Of a stretch of 16,277 nt of DNA, positions 8,174 through 14,471 are shown in pieces (within the stretch, counting starts at the first letter, position 1; each line of letters starts with the position of its first letter). Location: assembly GCA_016280685.1 (NCBI GenBank), contig JAEEHE010000015.1, forward strand, positions 1-16,277. The letters are read 5' to 3'. Below the pieces are notes generated by a model. That model made no database searches. It was not told the origin of the DNA and saw only the letters and a list, made by a program, of their open reading frames with translations. This stretch comes from Caryophanales bacterium (GTDB taxonomy: Bacteria > Bacillota_I > Bacilli_A > RFN20 > CAG-826). A program made the position numbers and the translations under genes.

Positions 8174-8208
8174 AGTAGGAAGTTAATTCTTCCTACTTTT
8201 CTTTTTTT
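8174..8208 (+). terminator. Intrinsic terminator of the + strand operon
   Basis: A perfect 9-bp stem, AGTAGGAAG (8174-8182) with CTTCCTACT (8189-8197), has a 6-nt loop and is followed by a T-rich run to 8208. It starts 6 nt after the TAA of the GAF-PAS-GGDEF-EAL gene, so it ends the long plus-strand transcript. Confidence 0.92.
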
Positions 8209-8500
8209 AAATAATGCGCTTAAACTAATCTGTTTGTTGAATAGTCAAATTATTTGATGCTTTTTTATTAATATAGTTCTTTTCTTCTTTGTGTAGAATG
8301 TGGTATTTGAAAGCAATTAACATAGATAGGAGTCAATGTGACACTATAAATGTCATTAATAAAAGAACAACTAGATTTGCTGCCTTTTCGTTTATTTCAA
8401 TCGGCAAAAAACGCAATAGTTATAGTAAGTTTTACGAATTCTGCCGATTGATTTTTTTAGTGTTCGGAAGATAGTTTGTGAGTAATTACCTTCTTAAAAC
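8209..8500. other. Gene-poor intergenic stretch
   Basis: AT-rich DNA between two facing terminators. A plus-strand frame of ~58 codons from the ATG at 8298 has no Shine-Dalgarno site, runs through the hairpin at 8397-8451 and has non-coding-like composition, so I do not call it a gene. The stretch also holds a 13-bp palindrome TCAAATTATTTGA (8245-8257), a small inverted repeat TGACA/TGTCA near 8339-8355, and the hairpin annotated separately. I found no convincing promoter. Confidence 0.6.
8397..8458 (+). terminator. Orphan terminator-like hairpin, possibly the 3' end of a small RNA
   Basis: TCAATCGGCA (8397-8406) pairs perfectly with TGCCGATTGA (8442-8451), and seven T residues follow at once (8452-8458). 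The 35-nt loop is long for a simple terminator. No plus-strand gene ends nearby, because the operon is already terminated at 8208. Either an unannotated small RNA ends here, or this is a remnant of a lost gene or mobile element. Confidence 0.5.
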
Positions 8501-8530
8501 AAAAAAAGAACCCACTATTTAGTGAGTTCT
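8501..8530 (-). terminator. Intrinsic terminator of the minus-strand ATPase gene
   Basis: On the minus strand AGAACTCACT (8530-8521), a 4-nt loop and AGTGGGTTCT (8516-8507) form a 10-bp stem with one G-T pair, followed by a run of T (8507-8501). It lies 20 nt after the stop of the ATPase gene. The same hairpin with flanking bases recurs at 9786-9813. Confidence 0.9.
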
Positions 8531-8550
8531 ATCTTATACATCAATCGTTA

Positions 8551-9663
8551 TTATTTTTCTCCTAGTTCAAAGATATGGCTGGTATCCGCAGAGACTTCAA
8601 AGAAGTCATTATCATATAAATTCTTGATATTGACGTTGTTTCTCTTTTCCATTTTTCCAGCATTTATCATCTCTATTCTCACACCACCATCACTATTAAC
8701 TTTTCTTAAGAAATTAAATGAGTGATTAGGAAATGGTAAAGCTAAAATTTCTCTATTGTGTGTAGTGAAGAATAATTGTTCACCATCATCCAATAGATTA
8801 ACCATTGTTACTAAACAAGCTATTTCTAAATCGGGATCTACATAAGAAAATTGTTCATCCACAAAATAGAAACCATTTTTGTGTTTCTTAATGGAATAAA
8901 TAATATCAGCGATATTAACTGCGTATTTAGAACCAGAAGATAACGTTTTAATCTCGCTTAATTTCTCTCCATTAGTAATAGCGATTGGTTTATTGCCATT
9001 TAAGAATGTCACGATATAAGAATCTTCTAATTCTGATGATGGATAAACATCATCCACTAAAGAATCAAATGACTTTAATATATTTTTTAATATATTTGCA
9101 AAAACATTTTGTTCGTCTTTAGATACATGGCAAGAGATAATGTCGTTTCCTAATTCAATAGAGGGGAATTTGAAAATCCACCCTCCGATAACATTGCCTT
9201 CTAAGCCTTGTACATAATCAACGAAATAATTATTTGATTTATCAAGTCGAGCAATAAGAGTGTCATATGAGTCATCTGCCCTCATAGATAATTGCTGATA
9301 CTTAACTAATATTTTTTTATCGACACCGATACTCGCTTCAAATCTAAAAAATATTCCATCAGGAAAAGCGCAGTCGAGCATAATATATGCTTCTTTTTCT
9401 ATATTAGAAATCATATCTAATAAGAAGTTAGATTCTTTTTTTAATAAAAAACAAAAGGTTTTCCAAATCGCCTTACCTAAAGAAGTTTTACCGGTCGCGT
9501 TAGAACCCACTACTATATTTAACTTTTTATATCTAATGTTTGGATAATTTTTAAAACATTCATTTTCTAAATTTGAATTAACTAGTTTTTTAGGATAAGA
9601 AAAATCCGCCTCAAAATCATCAAAGCACAAGATGTTTTTAAACTTTACTTTTAAAACTGCCAT
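8551..9663 (-). CDS. ABC/SMC-like AAA (AAA_15/AAA_21-type) ATPase, single gene
   Basis: A 370-residue cytosolic ATPase. Walker A is G-S-N-A-T-G-K-T (53-60), the ABC-type signature is L-S-S-G-S (241-245), Walker B is F-Y-F-V-D-E (265-270) and the switch histidine is in T-T-H (300-302). The region between Walker A and the signature is short and lacks long coiled coils, so this is not a full SbcC/RecF. No TOPRIM or nuclease domain follows, which separates it from OLD-family proteins. AAGAGGT (minus strand, 9678-9672), 8 nt upstream, supports the ATG at 9663. It has its own promoter and terminator and is monocistronic. Such ATPases occur in abortive-infection and other defence modules, usually with a partner effector; none is adjacent. 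Function is unknown. Confidence 0.75.
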   Translation of the reverse strand: MAVLKVKFKNILCFDDFEADFSYPKKLVNSNLENECFKNYPNIRYKKLNIVVGSNATGKTSLGKAIWKTFCFLLKKESNFLLDMISNIEKEAYIMLDCAFPDGIFFRFEASIGVDKKILVKYQQLSMRADDSYDTLIARLDKSNNYFVDYVQGLEGNVIGGWIFKFPSIELGNDIISCHVSKDEQNVFANILKNILKSFDSLVDDVYPSSELEDSYIVTFLNGNKPIAITNGEKLSEIKTLSSGSKYAVNIADIIYSIKKHKNGFYFVDEQFSYVDPDLEIACLVTMVNLLDDGEQLFFTTHNREILALPFPNHSFNFLRKVNSDGGVRIEMINAGKMEKRNNVNIKNLYDNDFFEVSADTSHIFELGEK

Positions 9664-9683
9664 CTAGAATTACCTCTTAATTA

Positions 9684-9700
9684 GTTCAAGTTTTTTGAAC
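9684..9700. promoter_or_regulatory. Palindrome 1, candidate operator in the leader of the ATPase gene
   Basis: GTTCAA-N5-TTGAAC lies just downstream of the predicted transcription start (~9711). Its wider context, TTA-GTTCAA...TTGAAC-AAA, is the same as that of palindrome 2 at 9768-9785, so the two look like copies of one binding site. It could alternatively form an RNA hairpin upstream of the ribosome binding site. Confidence 0.5.
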
Positions 9701-9717
9701 AAATTTATTCTATTAAC

Positions 9718-9746
9718 ATTTTATTAACATTAATATTTATTGTCAA
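9718..9746 (-). promoter_or_regulatory. Sigma-A-type promoter of the ATPase gene
   Basis: On the minus strand there is a perfect -35 TTGACA (9746-9741), a 17-bp spacer and a -10 TAAAAT (9723-9718). Transcription should begin near 9711, giving a ~48-nt leader that contains palindrome 1 and the Shine-Dalgarno site. Between the boxes lies part of a direct repeat of ATTAACATT. Confidence 0.8.
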
Positions 9747-9767
9747 TAGAGTCTAGATGGGAGATTA

Positions 9768-9785
9768 GTTCAAATATGTTTGAAC
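9768..9785. promoter_or_regulatory. Palindrome 2, candidate upstream operator
   Basis: GTTCAAATATGTTTGAAC is a 7-bp arm palindrome ending 22 bp upstream of the -35 box of the ATPase promoter. It directly abuts the T-run of the aminotransferase terminator. Centre-to-centre distance to palindrome 1 is about 84-85 bp, near eight helical turns. Confidence 0.5.
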
Positions 9786-9813
9786 AAAAAGAACCCACTA
9801 CTCAGTGAGTTCT
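9786..9813 (-). terminator. Intrinsic terminator of the gdhA-aminotransferase operon, overlapping the stop codon
   Basis: On the minus strand AGAACTCACT (9813-9804), loop GAGT, and AGTGGGTTCT (9799-9790) are followed by T residues to 9786. The TAG stop of the aminotransferase (9800-9798) lies in the loop and stem, so the hairpin encodes the last residues of the protein. It is nearly identical to the hairpin at 8501-8530. Confidence 0.88.
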
Positions 9814-11021
9814 ATCTTAACTGATAACACTATGACATCCATCGCTAGTTTTAATTCTTCTAGTGTTAAACAAGAAGGGGCTAAACGGATATGACTATTA
9901 GATTTATCTATATGATAAGGATAAGCACACCCCATATCGGTTAACTTCACTCCACATTCCTTACATCTATTAATCACTTCTCTAGCTTTATTAGGGACAT
10001 ATAGAGATATGAAGTATCCACCTTTCGGTTTATTCCAAATTGCTAAACCTTTTAAGTCTTGTTCTAATCTCTTATCAACATAATCAAATATCGGTCTTAA
10101 TAATTCTGCGTGTTTCTCCATCTGAGCGTGAACACCGTTAATGTCTTTTAAGAATCTCACATGTCTTAATTCATTAATCTTATCGTAACCGATGGTCTTA
10201 TATTTAAGATGAGATTTAATATCATCTAAATTATGTTTAGATGCCGCGAATGCGGCAACCCCACTACCAGGGAAGGTAATCTTACTGGTAGAGGTAAACA
10301 TATAGACGATATCTTCGTTATGATATTTTCTCGCTTCTCTTAATAATGATGGTAAGTAATCCTTATCATCTTTATAGAAGTCATGAACACAATAAGCGTT
10401 ATCCCAATAGATACGGAAGTCTTTCGCACATGGTTTTAATTTAGCGAATCTATCCACTACTTCTTGAGAATAAGTGATACCAGTAGGATTAGAGTACTTA
10501 GGAATACAGAAGATACCTTTAACTGACGGATCTTTGATTAATTCTTCAATCATATCCATATCTGGTCCATCACTATGTATAGGTATATTAATCATCTCAA
10601 TACCTAATTGTTCGCATATCGCGAAATGTCTATCATATCCCGGTACGGGACATAACCATTTAATCTTATTATCTAATTTACTCCATGGTGTCTCACCACA
10701 GACACCATATAAGAATGCATCCGCGAGGCATTCATACATGATATTTAAAGAAGAATTACCAAAGATAATCACATCTTCTGGTTCTACTTCTAATATAGAA
10801 GCGAATAATTCTTTACATTCTTTTAATCCATCGTAGACACCGTAGTTACGGGTATCGACATGATCGATACTATCTAAATCACATTTAGAATTTAAAACAT
10901 CGAGCATCGGCATGCTTAATTCTAATTGTTTCTTTGACGGCTTACCTCTCGTCATATCTATAGATAAATTCATCTTTAGATATTCATTATATTGTTTTAA
11001 TAATTCTTCTTTAGTATTCAT
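9798..11021 (-). CDS. PLP-dependent aspartate aminotransferase, Aminotran_MocR (PF12897) type
   Basis: A 407-residue fold-type-I aminotransferase of normal family length. It begins with the family hallmark 'LSIDMTRGKPS' (~19-29). It continues with 'GNSSLNIMY' (88-96), 'WLCPVPGYDRHF' (122-133), 'YSNPTG' (N178), 'WDNAY' (D207, which contacts the PLP pyridine N), 'TSTSKITFPGSG' with the Schiff-base Lys K247, and 'HIRLAPS' with the carboxylate-binding R379. It should exchange amino groups between aspartate (or a similar amino acid) and 2-oxoglutarate/glutamate. Its ATG overlaps the TGA of the glutamate dehydrogenase gene (ATGA), so the two are translationally coupled and share the glutamate/2-oxoglutarate pool: gdhA fixes ammonium into glutamate and this enzyme passes it on. 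The exact substrate cannot be read from sequence. Confidence 0.9.
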   Translation of the reverse strand: MNTKEELLKQYNEYLKMNLSIDMTRGKPSKKQLELSMPMLDVLNSKCDLDSIDHVDTRNYGVYDGLKECKELFASILEVEPEDVIIFGNSSLNIMYECLADAFLYGVCGETPWSKLDNKIKWLCPVPGYDRHFAICEQLGIEMINIPIHSDGPDMDMIEELIKDPSVKGIFCIPKYSNPTGITYSQEVVDRFAKLKPCAKDFRIYWDNAYCVHDFYKDDKDYLPSLLREARKYHNEDIVYMFTSTSKITFPGSGVAAFAASKHNLDDIKSHLKYKTIGYDKINELRHVRFLKDINGVHAQMEKHAELLRPIFDYVDKRLEQDLKGLAIWNKPKGGYFISLYVPNKAREVINRCKECGVKLTDMGCAYPYHIDKSNSHIRLAPSCLTLEELKLAMDVIVLSVKIELTE

Positions 11022-12328
11022 TTCTTATCTCTTTCTAGCATTTTATCGCTGATACCGATAAAAGCATAGTTATTTGCCCCTTTAATGAGGTTATATTCAT
11101 CTCCTAATTCTTTCGCAGTGTTATAGACATTATTAAAGATATTAGACATAATCTCTTTTAATCTATTATCGACTTTATCAAAGGACCATATCTCTCCTTT
11201 AACATTTTGTTCTATCTCTAATCCTGATACCGCTACTCCACCAGCGTTACTAGCCTTACCAGGAGAATATATCACCTTATTATTAATAAACATATTAGCA
11301 GCCTCTAATGTACAAGGCATATTCGCTCCCTCAAAGACACCGATACATCCATTATTAATTAATAATCTTGCGTCATTTTCATCTAATTCAAATTGTGTCG
11401 CGCAGGGAAAAGCGATATCACATTTAATAGACCATATATCTTTACTACTATCTAATACTTCTACTTTATTAGACACTAGATTCTTATATTCTCTAATACG
11501 ACCTCTCTTATCTTCCTTTAATTCTCTTAATATATTAAAGTCGATACCATCAGGTACATATATGGTATTAGAGGAATCGCTCATCGCGATTACCTTACCA
11601 CCATATTCTATAACCTTTTTTAGACAATATGAGGCGACATTGCCACTTCCAGAGATAATAACTCTCTTTCCTCTTAAATCGGTCTTATTGAACCTCTTTA
11701 GTGCTTCTAAAGCGAAATATGTTACTCCGTAACCTGTCGCTTCTTTACGACATAATGATCCACCCATATCTAAAGGTTTACCAGTTAAAGAACAATCGTT
11801 CTTACCAGAATATAATTTATAAGCTTCATAAAGATATCTAATCTCTCTAGCGCCTACTCCGATATCTCCTGCAGGGACATCTATATCTACACCTATATAT
11901 GGATATAATTCTTTCATAAAAGCGTAACAGAAATTCTTTATCTCATTATCGCTTTTACCTTTGGGATCAAAATCACTACCACCTTTAGCACCACCCATAG
12001 GTAAAGTGGTTAAATAGTTCTTAAATATTTGCTCGAACGCTAAGAACTTGAGGATAGAGATATTAACTGATGGATGGAATCTTAATCCACCTTTATAAAC
12101 ACCATTAACGTTATTGAACTGTATTCTATAACCTTTATTAATATGTTCTACATTATTATCATCTAACCATTTCACATCAAAGGTAATAATTCTATCCGGC
12201 TCTATTATCTTATTTAAGATAGTTTCATATTTAGGATTAGAGATAACTCTCTCATCCAAAGATGAAAACATCTCCTTAAGAGCGGTATAGAATTCTTTTT
12301 CTTTTATATATTTAGATAAATCTAGCAT
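11018..12328 (-). CDS. gdhA: Glutamate dehydrogenase, hexameric NADP-type
   Basis: A 436-residue enzyme of the ~440-450 residue hexameric family. Substrate-site motifs are 'YKGGLRFHPSVN' (78-89, K79), 'PMGGAKGGSDFDPKGKSD' with the catalytic K115, and 'VPAGDIGVGAREI' with the catalytic D155. The Rossmann loop is G-S-G-N-V-A (227-232), followed by 'AMSDSSNTIYVPDG', which resembles NADP-preferring bacterial enzymes that make glutamate from 2-oxoglutarate and ammonium. The ATG at 12328 gives the usual N-terminus. There is no Shine-Dalgarno site upstream, and the predicted -10 box ends only 7 nt before the ATG, suggesting a leaderless message. The stop overlaps the aminotransferase start by 4 nt. 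Confidence 0.95.
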   Translation of the reverse strand: MLDLSKYIKEKEFYTALKEMFSSLDERVISNPKYETILNKIIEPDRIITFDVKWLDDNNVEHINKGYRIQFNNVNGVYKGGLRFHPSVNISILKFLAFEQIFKNYLTTLPMGGAKGGSDFDPKGKSDNEIKNFCYAFMKELYPYIGVDIDVPAGDIGVGAREIRYLYEAYKLYSGKNDCSLTGKPLDMGGSLCRKEATGYGVTYFALEALKRFNKTDLRGKRVIISGSGNVASYCLKKVIEYGGKVIAMSDSSNTIYVPDGIDFNILRELKEDKRGRIREYKNLVSNKVEVLDSSKDIWSIKCDIAFPCATQFELDENDARLLINNGCIGVFEGANMPCTLEAANMFINNKVIYSPGKASNAGGVAVSGLEIEQNVKGEIWSFDKVDNRLKEIMSNIFNNVYNTAKELGDEYNLIKGANNYAFIGISDKMLERDKK

Positions 12329-12334
12329 AAAGGT

Positions 12335-12363
12335 ATTATCGTTTTAATTAACGATAAATGCAA
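12335..12363 (-). promoter_or_regulatory. Putative gdhA promoter, leaderless
   Basis: On the minus strand there is -35 TTGCAT (12363-12358), a 17-bp spacer and -10 GATAAT (12340-12335). A start 7 nt further falls on the A of the gdhA ATG at 12328, which agrees with the absence of a Shine-Dalgarno sequence. The -35 match is only partial. Confidence 0.5.
12336..12357. promoter_or_regulatory. Palindromic operator candidate overlapping the gdhA promoter
   Basis: TTATCGTT-N6-AACGATAA has perfect 8-bp arms and fills the spacer and -10 box of the putative gdhA promoter, the usual position for a repressor site. The regulator is unknown. Confidence 0.55.
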
Positions 12364-12369
12364 TATAAG

Positions 12370-12390
12370 AAAAAAGCGGATTTACCGCTT
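12370..12390 (-). terminator. Intrinsic terminator at the end of the radical-SAM/TcmP operon
   Basis: On the minus strand AAGCGG (12390-12385), loop TAAAT, and CCGCTT (12379-12374) are followed by six T (12375-12370). The TAA of the broken frame upstream lies in the loop. The stem is short but GC-rich for this DNA. Confidence 0.72.
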
Positions 12391-12573
12391 CATACGTCCA
12401 CCAGATGAGCGACCATAATGAACACTGTTATTTCCTTTGGTTTTTCAAAATGCGCTCAATATAAAATTATAGGCCGTGCCAAAAACGTTTATTTCTTGAT
12501 ATTTATATTCGATCAATTCATTTAGTTTTTCATCGGTTATTGCTTCACATTTTTCATTGTAATTGTGCCATTC
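12382..12573 (-). pseudogene. Broken reading frame with one in-frame TGA, remnant of an unknown gene
   Basis: On the minus strand one frame is open from 12573 to the TGA at 12447-12445, and continues in the same frame for 20 more codons to the TAA at 12384-12382, inside the terminator loop. The two parts read 'EKLNELIEYKYQEINVFG...FILSAF' and 'KTKGNNSVHYGRSSGGRMKR', both natural-looking protein sequence. There is no start codon with a ribosome site; the frame overlaps the 3' end of the radical-SAM gene in another phase. It looks like the 3' end of a gene whose body was lost when the upstream operon was inserted. TGA is a normal stop elsewhere in the window. I do not recognise the family. Confidence 0.4.
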
Positions 12574-13313
12574 TTAATATGATAAGAAATACCATGAGTT
12601 TCACAAAAACTGATGACCGTTTGTGCGCAATCATTAAAGAAATTATGCCTATTATTGAATTCCGAAATAATTTTGTTATAATTCCATCTTCCAAAAACAA
12701 TGTAATCAACAAACGATATTGAATCCAATATTTCTTTGAGGTTCTGTTCAATAATGTTTGGCGTTGGATAGGGCTCAATACTTACCCAAGTTCTAAAGCC
12801 AGCATCATGAGCTCGTTTAAGAGCGTTTATCCTTTCGTGATAAGGCGCCGTTCCTGGTTCAAACTTTTTTCTAAAATCTTCAGATAAAGAGACAAGCGTT
12901 ATACCAAACTCATTATATCTTTCAGTGTTTAAAACTTCTTCAGGAATAATGCCCTTGGTTAACGTTATTACTTTTATTTCATCTTTGTTTAGTCTTTTAA
13001 TAATATCGATTGATAATTTTGACACTTCAGGATATCCGACCATAAATGGATCAGTTGTGAAAGATAGCTGCACTGATTTAATTGATTTCTTATATTTAGG
13101 AATTTCTTTTTCGAGAATTTCTAAAGCATTAGATACGATTTTAGGTTCAATCCAGTCTTGATAAGTTTTAACATTACCAAATCTTTTTGCCATATTAAAA
13201 GCATAGCAAGGGAACAAGCACCCATGCGAACACCCTAAAACATGGTTGATAGTAAAATCTCCGTATTCAACACCAGTTTTGTAAAGTAGTGATTTTCTTT
13301 TATAAGTTTTCAT
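12537..13313 (-). CDS. Radical-SAM-like three-Cys-motif protein, partner of TcmP (SPL/Rv2578c-like)
   Basis: A 258-residue protein. The cluster-binding motif is C28-S-H-G-C32-L-F-P-C36-Y-A, spacing CX3CX3C instead of the usual radical-SAM CX3CX2C. Typical features follow: 'QLSFTTDPFM' (~82-91), 'VITLTKG' (~115-121), 'SLSEDFRKKFEPGTAPYHERINALKRAHDAGF' (starting ~142) and 'TWVSIEPYPTPN' (~175-186), as in spore-photoproduct-lyase-like and phage Gp37/Gp68-type proteins. The start overlaps the tcmP stop by 4 nt (ATGA). From memory, proteins with this three-Cys motif are regularly encoded beside TcmP. The biochemical reaction of the pair is unknown to me. The gene is AT-richer than the gdhA and c-di-GMP regions, consistent with acquisition. 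Confidence 0.82.
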   Translation of the reverse strand: MKTYKRKSLLYKTGVEYGDFTINHVLGCSHGCLFPCYAFNMAKRFGNVKTYQDWIEPKIVSNALEILEKEIPKYKKSIKSVQLSFTTDPFMVGYPEVSKLSIDIIKRLNKDEIKVITLTKGIIPEEVLNTERYNEFGITLVSLSEDFRKKFEPGTAPYHERINALKRAHDAGFRTWVSIEPYPTPNIIEQNLKEILDSISFVDYIVFGRWNYNKIISEFNNRHNFFNDCAQTVISFCETHGISYHIKNGTITMKNVKQ

Positions 13314-14467
13314 ATAACTAAATAATCGTCATCTTTGTATTTATTCTTGCCATTCACGTTTTGTTTTAATAAAAGATTTTCTTTTATTAATGGCCTAATT
13401 ATTATATCAAGTATTTTTCCTTCTGACAAAGGTGTGTTTTGTAAAATATACTCTTCAATAGAAGAATAACTAATAACAGTTCCTTTAAGTGATTTTAAAT
13501 GCTCTTTATAGTCTTCTAAAACATATCTTTCTTTTTCTTCCTCTTCCGTTTCACCAAATATGTTTAAATAATCTCTTTCTATATTAATAGGACTATATTC
13601 ATTATTGCACCCAAAAGATTTCCATGTTGCATTTTTAATTTTTCTAAGTCCTTTTAGGTTCGGTGTAAAATAAAGCAAATAATATAAGATTCCATTACAA
13701 GAATTCTTCATTGTAAAAATGTAGTTATAATTCATTTTAGTACTCAGAATTAGTTGAATAAATTTGTTTCTAACATCAATTGGTTTGCTTTTAAGCGGAT
13801 TCATATTACACACTTTCAAGGAGAAATCATGAATTGACTCCATTTTCTCTTTAGCGTTTTCGTTTTTATAATTCCTTATATAATCATTATAAAAATAGTT
13901 AATAATTATCTCACTATAAACACTTTTAGCAAATTTAAGAATTGAGATAGCTAAATCAGCATTAATCATGCAATAAGGATCAACAAACAACAAAACTAAT
14001 TTATTAGAGAATTTCTTAAATCTAGAAGTGAGTTTATTTAAAAGAATAAGAGCATCATCATTGTTTGCTTCAATGATTATGTTTGTTATGCCTTGTTTAG
14101 CAAATTCTTCTTCATATAGTTTTTTAACGTTTGAAATGGTTTGAAATTTTAAAGAATCATAATCGTTACAAATAAGATGAAATCGTTTATCTTCGTGTTT
14201 TGTCGCATGTTTAACAAAACTATTTAGTGCCATAACATAGGTAGAAAGCTCTCCACTTTTATATAAACCGGCGTTAGACATTAGATCAATAAAATAAATG
14301 TCATCAACCTTGCTATTCGATGCAACATATAACCAATTATCAATATAGCTGCTTATCAATTGAATTTTCTTTGCTGTATGAGAATGTATGCTTTCCCCAT
14401 AAGAAAATTGTATATTATGTTTGATAAAATAATCTTCGATTTGATTAAAGCTAAAGCCATCGAACAT
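13310..14467 (-). CDS. tcmP: Three-Cys-motif partner protein TcmP
   Basis: A 385-residue protein with a methyltransferase-like Rossmann arrangement. It starts with 'HTAKKIQLISSYIDNWLYVA' (30-49). A strand-loop 'YFIDLMSNAGLYKSGE' follows (58-73), where the family has a yiDlfAGpG-like sequence, with acidic 'CNDYD' at 100-104. 'LLFVDPYC' (159-166) matches the family's DPfG strand, and 'NYFYNDYIRN' is at 190-199. The last ~45 residues look like a winged helix ('SEGKILDIIIRPLIKENLLL'). The adjacent gene encodes the CX3CX3C radical-SAM-like protein, the context that names this family. A Shine-Dalgarno-like AAGGA lies 11 nt upstream of the ATG, and the gene begins 4 nt after the stop of the AAA_14 gene. 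The function of the pair is uncharacterised as far as I know; such pairs often lie in variable, phage- or defence-rich DNA. Confidence 0.72.
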   Translation of the reverse strand: MFDGFSFNQIEDYFIKHNIQFSYGESIHSHTAKKIQLISSYIDNWLYVASNSKVDDIYFIDLMSNAGLYKSGELSTYVMALNSFVKHATKHEDKRFHLICNDYDSLKFQTISNVKKLYEEEFAKQGITNIIIEANNDDALILLNKLTSRFKKFSNKLVLLFVDPYCMINADLAISILKFAKSVYSEIIINYFYNDYIRNYKNENAKEKMESIHDFSLKVCNMNPLKSKPIDVRNKFIQLILSTKMNYNYIFTMKNSCNGILYYLLYFTPNLKGLRKIKNATWKSFGCNNEYSPINIERDYLNIFGETEEEEKERYVLEDYKEHLKSLKGTVISYSSIEEYILQNTPLSEGKILDIIIRPLIKENLLLKQNVNGKNKYKDDDYLVI

Positions 14468-14471
14468 GTGG

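Noticed and set aside
8298..8474. Small plus-strand frame of about 58 codons
   Set aside because: No Shine-Dalgarno site, composition unlike neighbouring genes, and it runs through the hairpin at 8397-8451.
10474..10836. Plus-strand frame of 120 codons
   Set aside because: Antisense to the aminotransferase core, with no ribosome site or recognisable motif.
12445..12447. In-frame TGA as evidence that the organism reads TGA as tryptophan
   Set aside because: TGA is the functional stop of gdhA and tcmP in ATGA overlaps, and tryptophan codons elsewhere are TGG.
12554..12778. Minus-strand frame of 74 codons in a second phase of the radical-SAM gene
   Set aside because: It overlaps the clearly coding radical-SAM frame and has no recognisable motif.
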